From: Mycobacterium spongiae
Lineage (GTDB): Bacteria; Actinomycetota; Actinomycetes; Mycobacteriales; Mycobacteriaceae
NCBI RefSeq assembly: GCF_018278905.1
Contig: NZ_CP046600.1
Span: forward strand, 4,774,001 to 4,838,000
DNA: 64,000 nt
Direction of reading: 5' to 3'
In this document: piece after piece, positions 52,123-60,692 of the stretch
Layout of the letters: every line of letters begins with the position of its first letter
Numbering within the stretch: the first letter of the stretch is position 1
The notes under the pieces: model-generated
Seen by the model: only the letters and a program-made list of their open reading frames with translations
Database searches by the model: none
Told to the model about the DNA's origin: nothing
Translations under genes and position numbers: made by a program

Positions 52123-52821
52123 CTAGCCTGTCTTGAAAATCCTGGCTACTTCGCGGTCGGTGATTCCGCCGGGGGTAAGCGCGGATTGCAGCGCCCGGTC
52201 AGGATTACCGCCGTTGCTACGGATCATCATCTCCGCTTCCGACAGCATCCGAATGAGGAGTTGGTTCTCCCGCGGACTCAGATCGCCACCGAGCGTGTGT
52301 GTTTGGATCTGTGAAACGGCCGCGCAGATGAGCGGGGCCGCGACCAGGATTCGGGTGTAACGGTCGAAGTGGTCTGACGGCACTGGTTGGGAACAGCGTT
52401 GCGGCAGACATTGAAGGAGCCCCTCAAGCACTCGAGGGTCGCTGTCAGAGTCGTGGAAGATGACTCCCCCCTCCTCGACGATCGCCGCAGTGCACATGAA
52501 ACGTGCGAGAAGGTGACGTGGAAAGTGCTCTGCGAGCTCACGCAGTGGTAAATCTGCGATCGCCGACGCAATCGGCGTGAAAGCGGGAACTTTCGCGCCC
52601 AATGTTGCTCTGCGGAGCTCTTGGGCGGGCAACGCGAGGACCACCAAGTCGAAGCTGGGAAACTGAACAACCGCATCTTGATCCAGATACTGTGCACCGC
52701 GAGGCCAACCCGGGCCTGGTTTCGACTCGCGGGTCAGAACTGACACCTTTGCCCCGGAGGCGAGCGCCGCCTTTGCGATGGGTAGGCCAAGGCGGCCTCC
52801 GCCAACAATTCCGACTTCCAC
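52123..52821 (-). CDS. Pyrroline-5-carboxylate-reductase-like NAD(P)-binding protein
   Basis: A 232-residue protein beginning MEVGIVGGGRLG, a Rossmann GxGxxG-type dinucleotide loop. Residues about 55-75 (FDLVVLALPAQEL) and the late TPGGITDREVARIF resemble ProC, where the (S)PGGTT segment lies in the dimerisation/active-site domain. It is shorter than housekeeping ProC (about 260-290 residues) and divergent, so it is likelier an accessory reductase than the proline enzyme. It lies between the two replication-initiator copies, converges on the pseudogene, and has no partner gene. The substrate is unknown. Confidence 0.7.
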   Translation of the reverse strand: MEVGIVGGGRLGLPIAKAALASGAKVSVLTRESKPGPGWPRGAQYLDQDAVVQFPSFDLVVLALPAQELRRATLGAKVPAFTPIASAIADLPLRELAEHFPRHLLARFMCTAAIVEEGGVIFHDSDSDPRVLEGLLQCLPQRCSQPVPSDHFDRYTRILVAAPLICAAVSQIQTHTLGGDLSPRENQLLIRMLSEAEMMIRSNGGNPDRALQSALTPGGITDREVARIFKTG

Positions 52822-53530
52822 GCGTTCTCCTCCAGACGGGCCGCCCTACAATTGCCGGATCATTTTTGGTGCGGCTCCGCGGCTCGCGCCGGCCGCTGCC
52901 AGAGTTTGCTCCGACTACCTACTCTGCCGAAGTGTTAATCGTACCGGCCAACGTTTTCTGCATCGTGCGTAATGGTATTGCTGTTGCACCAAGGGTTACC
53001 GGAGGTTGTAGAGATCAAATCTCGTATTCTCGGGATGGGCATACCGATCGAGTCGGGCGATACCGTGATCCTTTTCAGAATAGCGTGTCGACTCCTGGCG
53101 CACAGGAGCGATGTCGGGTGCGATCACCTTATTTGTCATTTGTTGGTTACCTTCTTGTTCGGTGAATCTTGTTGTTGTCGTCAGGATGCGGACCAAACCC
53201 GCACATTCGACAAATCGACGTGGGATCGGTAACGATCGAGACGCTAAGGAATCGATATGAAACGAATATGAGGGCGCCGTTAAAGACTCTCGATGAAGAA
53301 GTCAGTCGGTCATCTTGGAGGTGTCAACCCCAGGGGGTGAGCCGGATTTACCGGGTGCAGTTGTCTCGGATAAGGGAGTAGAGAACGACGGCGTGGCGTC
53401 GCGCTAGGCAGATGGTGGCCGGCATGGGGAGCGGCTCGACAACTCCGGAGCCAACCATGCGAGCGCACAGGAACCGGGAAAGACCAACGATCCGTAGAGT
53501 GCGGCCGGCCCGTCGTTGCAGTCAAGAAAG
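52822..53530. other. Gene-poor region between the ProC-like gene and the tRNA-like relic
   Basis: About 700 bases with only short open frames lacking recognisable domains; the longest is about 86 codons (52,972-53,232, plus strand). Base composition is visibly less GC-rich around 52,960-53,260 than the flanks, which fits acquired or decaying DNA. Confidence 0.45.
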
Positions 53531-53610
53531 TGTTGCCAGGGGTGGGATCGAACCGCCGATCTTCCGCTTTTCAGTTGGACGGGAAGGTTGCTGAGCTGCG
53601 GTTATTGGCC
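53531..53610 (-). pseudogene. Degenerate tRNA-Phe-like sequence, possible attachment-site relic
   Basis: On the minus strand the last 44 bases (53,574 to 53,531) read as a tRNA-Phe 3' half: anticodon loop and stem CTGAAAAGCGG (anticodon GAA), a T arm with GGTTCGATCC, and an acceptor end CCTGGCA. The 5' half keeps only GGCCA at 53,610 and AGCTCAG (D arm) at 53,597, with an insertion between them. The 5' side of the anticodon stem does not pair. A functional tRNA is unlikely. Conservation concentrated in the 3' half is what a tRNA used as an integration site leaves behind. Comparison is with the remembered mycobacterial tRNA-Phe sequence. Confidence 0.55.
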
Positions 53611-53728
53611 GTTTGCGCGTCCCATGCATCGCGCTGAGCACGTCTGACGCGAGCTGCCCGTCCGAGCGTCGGACACAAACCGGACACGGTGACAGCACTC
53701 CCGACAGGGAACCCTTGATCGCCCGCCA

Positions 53729-55270
53729 GTGGGTGATGCGCGTTCCGGGCTCCCGGGGAGTAGGTACCCGATGCCCAGCGTCTCAGGGTCGACCACACGC
53801 GCCAACGCCACCGCGGCGGAGCGACCCACTTCGCAGCTGGACCAAACCTGTACGGCCAGTCGAAGCGCGGCCGAAGCCGCGGACGCCGGTAGACCGCGAG
53901 CGCCCGAGGCCGCCAAGGCCGCAGGGCGCGAGAGCGATAGCGGTCGGTCGGACGGCGGCCGCGGCGGAGGCCGCGCTTCGGCTGGGAATCGCGGGCTTGT
54001 TATATGTCCCAAAAGTGTCCGCGACACCATCGGCGGCGACGTTGCTGCGGAGCTGTCGGCCACGGATGCTCTGGGGTTGCGGTTTCCGAGCCCGGAACTG
54101 GTGGCCTCGGCGGCAGCACTGTTTGAGTCGGCGCAGCCATGGGCGCACGGGCGAGACCGGCTTGGGGAGGAGCCAGAGTCTGGCCGGTTCCGAATCACGA
54201 TCGGCCCCGGCGTGGTCCGCCTCGGCTGGACCAGACCCGTTCGCGCGGAAAAGGCATCCGAGCGGGCCGTCGAGCGACACCGCCTCGACGTGACGAACGA
54301 GGTTGACCGCATCAAGTCTGGGCGTGACATTCCCGAGCCGCCTGTACGTGCGATCACCGAATGGTCCCGCAAGTCGCGTGCAGCGATGTGCCGCATTTTC
54401 GCCGAGCTTGACTACACGCCGCTGGTCGATAGCGGCCGCGTACCAGCGATGGTGACACTGACCTACCCGGGCGACTGGGAAGGTGTGGCGCCTGACGGGG
54501 CCAGCGTGAAGCGGCACATGGTCTTGTGGCGCAAACGCTTTCAACGTGAATGGGGCGAACCTGCGCGATACATCTGGAAGCTGGAGTTCCAACGGCGCGG
54601 CGCCCCGCGCATCCACCTGTGGATGGTGCCCCCAAACACCGTCGGGCGATCCGGAAGGCCGTTCCGGGAGTGGCTCTCACATGTTTGGGCAGAGATCGTC
54701 GCTCATCCCGACCCAGAGCAACGCGCTCGCCACGTACTCGCCGGTACGGCCGTCGACATTCGCAACGGTTTGCGCGCCTGCGACCCCAAACGCCTAGCTA
54801 TCTACTTCACCAAACACTCGTCGCCGAATCTGTTGGGCGACAAGGAATACCAACATATCGTTCCCGCCGCCTGGCGCAAGCCGGGCCACGGCCCCGGCCG
54901 GTTCTGGGGGGTCCACGGGTTGCGCCGAGCCACCGCGGTCGTGGAGATCGCTCAGGACGCGTACCTGACGGCCCGCCGAATCATTCGTCGCTGGTCGCGG
55001 TCGCAAGCCATCTACAGCGACTACGCCCGCCTCTACCCCACTGCGGTCGTTCCCCGAATCGCCTGCGTCACAGTTATGGGAGTCGATCGTGCGACCGGCA
55101 AGAATTGCCGCCGCAACGTCCGCCGGCGACGCCTCTTGTGCAACCAAGGCGGACTGGCCGGTGGCTACGTACTTGTGAACGACGGCCCAGCGTTCGCATC
55201 CCAGCTTGTGGCGGCGTTGTCGATCGGCACCGGTGCGCGTGGGAAGACGCAAGTTTCTTGTGGCACGTAA
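53729..55270 (+). CDS. Rolling-circle-type (HUH) replication initiator
   Basis: A frame of 513 residues. The first ~85 residues are low-complexity and may precede the true start; homology to the pseudogene copy begins near residue 88 (VICPKSVRDT). Motif 1 of HUH initiators is MVTLTYPGDW (about residue 240). Motif 2 is APRIHLWM (about 292), where the first His of the metal-binding His-x-His is Arg. Motif 3 is AIYFTKH (about 357), a YxxK-type tyrosine site. In this family the tyrosine nicks one strand at the origin of a plasmid, phage or integrative element. A Cys-containing C-terminus follows. It converges on the AAA ATPase gene. Identification as an initiator is by motif pattern, and activity is doubtful given the Arg. 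Confidence 0.7.
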   Translation: MGDARSGLPGSRYPMPSVSGSTTRANATAAERPTSQLDQTCTASRSAAEAADAGRPRAPEAAKAAGRESDSGRSDGGRGGGRASAGNRGLVICPKSVRDTIGGDVAAELSATDALGLRFPSPELVASAAALFESAQPWAHGRDRLGEEPESGRFRITIGPGVVRLGWTRPVRAEKASERAVERHRLDVTNEVDRIKSGRDIPEPPVRAITEWSRKSRAAMCRIFAELDYTPLVDSGRVPAMVTLTYPGDWEGVAPDGASVKRHMVLWRKRFQREWGEPARYIWKLEFQRRGAPRIHLWMVPPNTVGRSGRPFREWLSHVWAEIVAHPDPEQRARHVLAGTAVDIRNGLRACDPKRLAIYFTKHSSPNLLGDKEYQHIVPAAWRKPGHGPGRFWGVHGLRRATAVVEIAQDAYLTARRIIRRWSRSQAIYSDYARLYPTAVVPRIACVTVMGVDRATGKNCRRNVRRRRLLCNQGGLAGGYVLVNDGPAFASQLVAALSIGTGARGKTQVSCGT

Positions 55271-55350
55271 GCGTTCGTCCGACGCTAGGAAACCGGCGAA
55301 AAGTCATGCTAGCAAAGTTATTCATCGCAAGGTTGTAGTTGCAGATCAAA

Positions 55351-55377
55351 TGCCGCCCGAGGAAACGCTCGGCGGCA
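55351..55377. terminator. Hairpin between convergent initiator and AAA ATPase genes
   Basis: TGCCGCC plus GAG pairs with CTC plus GGCGGCA around a GAAACG loop, a ten-pair GC-rich stem with one bulged base. It lies between two convergent stop codons, so it could terminate both. No U-tract. Confidence 0.55.
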
Positions 55378-55414
55378 TAGCCTCGAATCAACACGCGCGT
55401 GACTGTAGGAGTGA

Positions 55415-57982
55415 CTAGTCGGCGGCGGCGTTGTAGGTGGTCCGGGCATCGGTTAACTCGGCCCAGTGAGCTTCCAGCCCCGCGAGGGTGGGACTGACAC
55501 CAAGGCTCGGCAGCGGTTGAGAGTGGCCCTCGATGTACCGGCACGCTTCCTCGAAGATGCGGTTGACAGTCTCGATCGCGAGAGGGAGCGCCTTGGACTT
55601 GATCTTCGGCAGATTGGTCATACGCACGTTGGGTTGGTAACGCTGAGTGACGCCTTGAAGTAATTCCGTCTCCGTAAACACCTCACACCAAGCCCTGATC
55701 CAGCCGTAGCCTGTCCGGACGAGCGCCGCGCGAGCTTCGCCCTGTTGCGACTTCGCGGCCTGAATGGTCTCGTTGATGTTCTTTTTGAGATTGTTCAAGC
55801 TGTCCCAACGGGGACCAGTAGCCCGGGTAATTTTCCCTTTGCCGTCCTCGTCGGTGACTTGGAAGTATGAACACCGCTTGGTTGCCTCCATAAGCAGGAG
55901 GAGCGTCGTAGCGAAGAAGATGTCGTGGGTAAACACGATGACCTGCGTCGTCTCGGCGAGGGAGGCAATGCGCTGTGCAACTTCATTGATACGTCGGTGA
56001 TCGAGGCTGGAGACCGGATCGTCGAAGATGACTGGCGCGGTGATGCCAGCGAGGCGCGCCTCAGCGAGAAAGTCCGCCATCGCGAGCACCTTCTGCTCGC
56101 CTTCGGAGAGCACCTTCGACGGCTTGTGCTTGCCGCCGAGGACCTTGCGGCGTTGTGCGCGCCCCTGGCGGCCCACAAACTCCACACGTAACGCGGGTGC
56201 TCGAAGGGCTGCACACTCTTCGTGGAACAGCGCATCAAAGCTCTCATTGATCATTTGGTCGCTTGCGCTCTTGGCGAGCCCGGTGACCGCACGCAATAAG
56301 CCGGCCATCGGTTTAGCGAGTAGCGTTAACCGGTCGGCCTGCTTGGCATCACGCACGTGCGACTCGATGAGTGTCCATGACTTTGTCAGCTCGGCTGCAG
56401 CTTCGAGTTCGACGAGTTCCTTCTTCTTTTGCGCCAGAGTCTCAGCGCGGGTAGCGGCTTGCTTTCTCAACTCGGTTAGCGCCTGCGAGGTGTTCGTCAG
56501 AGCCGCGGTGAGCAGCCCAGCGTCTGCCGCAGCGGACTCGGTCAGGGCCGGCTCGACGCTGGACGCGGACTGAAGGTGCTCCGTTAGCCTGACGATGGCG
56601 GCAAGCACGCGGTCGAGTTCGGCGTGGAACGGTGGCTTGTCGTCGGTCTCGGCGTACTCACTGGCGAAGGTTGAGGCGTCGCTAACCTGGATTGAAATGA
56701 CTGGGTCGGTCAGCGCGTCCAGCCGCGTCTTCGAAGCGGTGATCTCGACGGTGATCTTGTCTTCTAGGTACTCGGAGTACTTGGCGATGAGAAGTCGAGC
56801 GGCGTCACCCAACGACTGACGGCAGTACAGACACCGGTCGGCATCGTGCACGCCCAGACCGACGAGGTGCGCCCGGTACGCCTCGCCCGTTTCAACGAAG
56901 GCGCTCCACGTGTCATCAGGCTCGGCCGGAAGGTCGGCCGCCTCGAATAGAGTCGTACGGAACGTGCGATAGTCCTCCACGAGCCCGGCGAGGGTGACCA
57001 GTTCGCGGTCGTAGGCGGCTACGTCGAATTCGGCCACCACAGTTGCGGCGGCAGACGCCTGGGTGAGGATGCGTTCGGCGCGCTGCTGGAGCTTGATCTG
57101 GGCGCCGATCGTGTCCGCTTCAAGCGCGGCGACAGTGCGGCGCAGCTCGGCGATGCGGGTGTCGGCGTTCGTATCGGTGTCCGCCGCGGTCTTCAGTTGC
57201 TCCAAGTCAGTTGCGGCTCCAAGTGTTTCGATAAGCGGGTACACGGTCGCGCCGCGGGGGAACCGTGACAAAATCCCCGTGGATCCAGACCGCAAGTCCT
57301 GGACAGCTTGGTCTATCTGGGTCTGTACCGACTTGATGCCGGCGATTACGTGGTTGAAAAGGGCCAATACAGCTGGGACGTAAACGTACTCAAGATCGTC
57401 ATCCACGTGGAAGCTGACGCAGGGACTGTCGAAAATCGACATCCTGGTGAACGGGGCGACGCCCTGCTGACCCGTCCAGGTGTACGTCTTCGAATCCGAA
57501 CCGAGCGTGTAGGAGACGAGTGCAGACTTTTGCCGCGGCGAGCTTGCTTGTATGTTCCCGAGGATCGAGTCGGCGGTACGGCTGGCCGCAAGGGCCTTAA
57601 AGATACGGGCGTACCCAGTCTTGCCTGTGCCATTCTCCCCGAACAGGATCGTCAAGCCTTCGTGCGGTTCGATGACGCCGCCTTCGACTAGCGCGTTAAC
57701 GCCAGCAACATCAGAGAGGGAGGTTAGCGTCAAAGGCTCGATCGCTTCATCCTCCCCTTCGAAGGTAGACAGCGGCTGCTCGACGGGGAATTCGCGAATA
57801 TCGAAGCCCTTCTCCTGCCGAAACAGCGCGTATGCGTTGGCCTCTTCGTCGCTTTCGAGTGGGCCGCCGCCTTGAAGTACGTGACGGACGATAAAACGCA
57901 CCCATTCGTCTGAAGAATTTGCCCATTCGCTGAGCAGGTCGCGGGGGTCCAGCCGCTGCGGTTGCGTGGCTGCATCCGTCAC
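55415..57982 (-). CDS. SMC-like AAA ATPase with CxxC hook and C-terminal Rx4H motif (RloC/PrrC-like)
   Basis: An 855-residue protein from the GTG at 57982, chosen because GAGGAGG lies six bases upstream; the frame is open to 58129 without such a site. Walker A GENGTGKT is at about residues 115-122. A long helical arm carries CLYC (Cys384, Cys387), reminiscent of a Rad50/RloC zinc hook. Walker B IFDDPVSSLDH is at about 650, followed by IVFTHD. The C-terminal ~100 residues contain R815-x4-H820 (CRYIEGH), which resembles the HEPN RNase motif found in PrrC/RloC anticodon nucleases. Such proteins act in phage defence by cutting tRNA when restriction systems are disturbed. The ATPase is firm; the nuclease is inference. 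It is the last gene of the defence-like run. Confidence 0.8.
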   Translation of the reverse strand: MTDAATQPQRLDPRDLLSEWANSSDEWVRFIVRHVLQGGGPLESDEEANAYALFRQEKGFDIREFPVEQPLSTFEGEDEAIEPLTLTSLSDVAGVNALVEGGVIEPHEGLTILFGENGTGKTGYARIFKALAASRTADSILGNIQASSPRQKSALVSYTLGSDSKTYTWTGQQGVAPFTRMSIFDSPCVSFHVDDDLEYVYVPAVLALFNHVIAGIKSVQTQIDQAVQDLRSGSTGILSRFPRGATVYPLIETLGAATDLEQLKTAADTDTNADTRIAELRRTVAALEADTIGAQIKLQQRAERILTQASAAATVVAEFDVAAYDRELVTLAGLVEDYRTFRTTLFEAADLPAEPDDTWSAFVETGEAYRAHLVGLGVHDADRCLYCRQSLGDAARLLIAKYSEYLEDKITVEITASKTRLDALTDPVISIQVSDASTFASEYAETDDKPPFHAELDRVLAAIVRLTEHLQSASSVEPALTESAAADAGLLTAALTNTSQALTELRKQAATRAETLAQKKKELVELEAAAELTKSWTLIESHVRDAKQADRLTLLAKPMAGLLRAVTGLAKSASDQMINESFDALFHEECAALRAPALRVEFVGRQGRAQRRKVLGGKHKPSKVLSEGEQKVLAMADFLAEARLAGITAPVIFDDPVSSLDHRRINEVAQRIASLAETTQVIVFTHDIFFATTLLLLMEATKRCSYFQVTDEDGKGKITRATGPRWDSLNNLKKNINETIQAAKSQQGEARAALVRTGYGWIRAWCEVFTETELLQGVTQRYQPNVRMTNLPKIKSKALPLAIETVNRIFEEACRYIEGHSQPLPSLGVSPTLAGLEAHWAELTDARTTYNAAAD

Positions 57983-58286
57983 TCTCGCCTCCTCGCCGGC
58001 GAATGGGAGGTCGCACTCGACCAGGCAACTCCTCGTCGACCCTAGCCTGCCTTCTAAACCGGAGATGAGGTGGCTCCCGGCATGACTCCATCCAAATCGA
58101 CGGCGCCGTGACCGAGGTCTGCGCTTCACTCAGGCTTCAGGCTCGGCCTTCGCGGGAAGCGCCACCAGGTGCGGTATCGCTCTGTACTACAACACATTAC
58201 TGCCACTCGCACGTACCCAATATTTCTAGTTTCTTCAACCAATGCTTTATACGTCAACGCCGGCGCCCGCTTACCGGGAGCAGCTA
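57983..58286. other. Intergenic region in the defence-like island
   Basis: About 300 bases with no convincing gene. It contains the Shine-Dalgarno of the ATPase gene (near 57,989-57,995). The part around 58,170-58,260 is AT-richer than its surroundings and probably contains a promoter for the ATPase gene. Confidence 0.4.
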
Positions 58287-59312
58287 TTAGAAACCCAGAC
58301 GAAAGTCTTCGACTTTCTGCCTGACTACAATCGCAGGGTCGCTCCCATCTGATGCGAACGAGACCATCTGCTTAAGATCGTCGTCGTTGAGAACGATGAT
58401 TAGTTTGCGATGAACGATCCACTGTTCGCGGCGGGTCACATCGGCACTCCGGTCACCAGAATTACGACAGGTTATGATCCCGAATAATCCAGCACCGTGA
58501 GCATTAAGGTAATTCGCAGTCTGAAGTATATCGTTTTTCTTGATGGAGCCGACGTAGTTTTTAGTGTCGACAACTACGTAGTGGGCTTGATAGTGGTCGC
58601 GGAGGAACTTCCAGACTCCATGATCGGCGTAGTTCGGGAAGATGATGTCGCGTCGGTTAACTCGGCTGCGGTTTGGGTGCTCGCTCAACGGCAGGGCTAA
58701 CGGCGGCGACAGCACGGCCGCCAAGATGTCTTGCACGGTGCGCTGGTGTGCAGGCCAATCGGCTCGTCCTGGCGCAACTTGTCGGAGTTTCTCGATCAGC
58801 TGAGCGTTTCTAAAGACCACGGCGTCTGTAGTCCCTCGCCGCTTCCCTGCAACCGGATCAGGCCATGGCAGCTCTGGCGCCGCTTGTCTCAGGGCTGGGC
58901 CGTCAATGACGATGTCTACGCCGAGTTCCAATAAGTCTGAGATGCGTTCAGGCGCTAGAACGCCGGAGACCACAAGCACGAGCTGGGGGGCAGGGTCGCT
59001 CATTCCGAAAACCCCTACATAAGCTTCTCGATAATGCCTCAGCGTGTCAGCAGCTTGATCGAGCCTGACGGATGTCGCGGGCGTTACCAGCTTGACCTCG
59101 ATGATTGCGGTGCGACCGTTCCGTAAGTGTGCAACGAGATCAGGGCGGACGTCGGCGCGCAGGCGAGGTTCCCGTTCAACTGATTCAATGTCCAGGATCG
59201 AAAACAAAGCCGTCTCTACAAGGAGCTCGAATTCGCGCCCTCTCATATCCCGCGGCCCGTCGTCCAAATCTCCCCCTTCGTCGCGCGGTTCTATTCGGAT
59301 GTTATAACCCAA
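58287..59312 (-). CDS. Protein with two PD-(D/E)XK-like nuclease segments
   Basis: A 341-residue protein from TTG at 59312, the first start codon after an upstream in-frame stop; ATG at 59246 (MRGREFELLVE) is an alternative. The N-terminal part reads RGREFELLVETAL, then RPDLVAHLRNGRTAIIEVKLV: a Glu in helix 1 followed by D and E-x-K, as in restriction-like nuclease cores. A second such pattern occurs in the C-terminal half: RRDIIFPNYADHGVW followed by AHYVVVDTKNYVGSIKKNDILQTANYL, a D then D-x-K arrangement with the helix that follows in Mrr/Holliday-resolvase-like folds. No named family recognised. Location between a GIY-YIG protein and an AAA ATPase suggests a DNA-cleaving defence role (inference). 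Confidence 0.68.
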   Translation of the reverse strand: MGYNIRIEPRDEGGDLDDGPRDMRGREFELLVETALFSILDIESVEREPRLRADVRPDLVAHLRNGRTAIIEVKLVTPATSVRLDQAADTLRHYREAYVGVFGMSDPAPQLVLVVSGVLAPERISDLLELGVDIVIDGPALRQAAPELPWPDPVAGKRRGTTDAVVFRNAQLIEKLRQVAPGRADWPAHQRTVQDILAAVLSPPLALPLSEHPNRSRVNRRDIIFPNYADHGVWKFLRDHYQAHYVVVDTKNYVGSIKKNDILQTANYLNAHGAGLFGIITCRNSGDRSADVTRREQWIVHRKLIIVLNDDDLKQMVSFASDGSDPAIVVRQKVEDFRLGF

Positions 59313-59514
59313 GGCACCCGTTGCCGTTGTCCGAGGTCCCTGTCGACACGTTTAGCGTAATTACTGAAGACCGTGTCGAGCGCCTGCGCCGAATTCTCCG
59401 CCTGCAATCCGCTAAAACTACTAACAAACTGCTGTTGGCCGCCGCTCAGAGTACCTGGCCGAACTCGCTTCCCGCATGTTGCTTCTGCATGACCCGTTTA
59501 GATCGGCAAATCGA

Positions 59515-60480
59515 CTACACAGACGGAGCGTCGACCTCGGGGGATGTTTCAACCTCTGCCTCCGCTTGAAAGGGCGGCTGGACCACAAGGCCGGATACTG
59601 CACTCAGTTGATCTGCCTCAATGTGTTTCAGATCCTGGCCGGCAGCGTTCTTCCAGGAGGTGCGTCCGTTATTGCTGCCTCCGACCAGGAAGCCACCGGC
59701 TGCAGACGGACTATTGAACAGATGGGGCTTCCGCATCACTAAGCGACCATCGTTAGTTTCCCATATCCCTTGCTCTTGCAATACGTCTCGCAGCCGCACG
59801 ATCCAAGGAGGCGCCGATGGACGCAGGTCCATACGGCCTTTCGACCCAGACACAACGAATAGACCCTCAGAGGTCAAATACCCCGTTGCATCACATCCCG
59901 CTTCACGGAAGTAGAGCAAATCTCGCGCGGATCCGGGCTCGGCTTCATCTTGGCCAGCTGCCTTACTTGGAGTTTGGACTTCTTCTAGAATCGGCGCTCC
60001 CAACGTGGCGAGCAAGACGCCAATCGTTTCGAGGAATTCATGGCAGTCGGCCTCGAGCGGCCTCGGGGTGTACGGATTTGATGCCTGGTTGCCGTTGACC
60101 AACTCGTAGCGCCCAACCTGGGCGGCGCGGGCGATCGACAGCCATTCCAGGTAGGCGACATGGGTTGATGTCCACTCGTTTGTGAGGGAGACCCCGACGA
60201 TCGCCCTGTTCCAGAAATCTTTGGACGCGGCCTGCTGCGGCAAGCGATCACCGATGTTTCCCGATTGTCCGATGTATGCCTGCGGTCTCTCGTCCGTCTC
60301 CGCCGGTCCAATTAGGAAGTACAGACCAACCCGCTGGGCCTCCGGTTCTTTCAAGAATTCACCGAGGAGCGGGCGAGGAACATCGAACACTCTGACTGTG
60401 CGTGTCGTGATGCTGGCCACCCGGATGCCCGTGGGACTTCCGGAGGGCAGAAAGATCTGGATGGTTTGCGGACGGGTCAC
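59515..60480 (-). CDS. GIY-YIG nuclease-family protein with C-terminal DUF4357-like domain
   Basis: A protein of 321 residues from GTG 60480 (VTRPQTIQIFLPSG). I preferred this start because the preceding 46 codons of the open frame (to 60618) are unlike protein, while TIQIFLPSGSPTGIRVASI is the usual N-terminus of this group. GLYFLIG and AYIGQSGNIGDRL form the GIY-YIG active-site sheet with the catalytic Arg-containing helix, and a Glu occurs in the following helices (AYLEWLSIARA). Near the C-terminus, SPSAAGGFLVGGSNNGRTSWKN is a DUF4357 signature. GIY-YIG proteins with DUF4357 are often linked to restriction or phage-defence loci; the substrate is unknown. Confidence 0.78.
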   Translation of the reverse strand: MTRPQTIQIFLPSGSPTGIRVASITTRTVRVFDVPRPLLGEFLKEPEAQRVGLYFLIGPAETDERPQAYIGQSGNIGDRLPQQAASKDFWNRAIVGVSLTNEWTSTHVAYLEWLSIARAAQVGRYELVNGNQASNPYTPRPLEADCHEFLETIGVLLATLGAPILEEVQTPSKAAGQDEAEPGSARDLLYFREAGCDATGYLTSEGLFVVSGSKGRMDLRPSAPPWIVRLRDVLQEQGIWETNDGRLVMRKPHLFNSPSAAGGFLVGGSNNGRTSWKNAAGQDLKHIEADQLSAVSGLVVQPPFQAEAEVETSPEVDAPSV

Positions 60481-60692
60481 TGCGGGCGCAACCCGTCCCG
60501 GTGATAGCACAAGGTCGTGAACGTCACAGTTTCGTAGCAACTGGGCCGAACCCGATACGTCCGCCCTAACCGCATCAACCAGCCGATTTCGGTGACGCCC
60601 AGTCCCCGGGGTTGCCAATCCAGTGATCGGCGTGTCCTGCTAGGCCTCACTTCGGATTTACGCGCGACGAAATGCTGCATCACGTCTACTCC

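Noticed and set aside
52972..53232. 86-codon plus-strand frame in the gene-poor region
   Set aside because: No ribosome site, domain or codon bias that supports it; the region looks decayed.
53531..53610. Functional tRNA-Phe gene
   Set aside because: The 5' acceptor side is interrupted and the anticodon stem does not pair, although the 3' half is well preserved.
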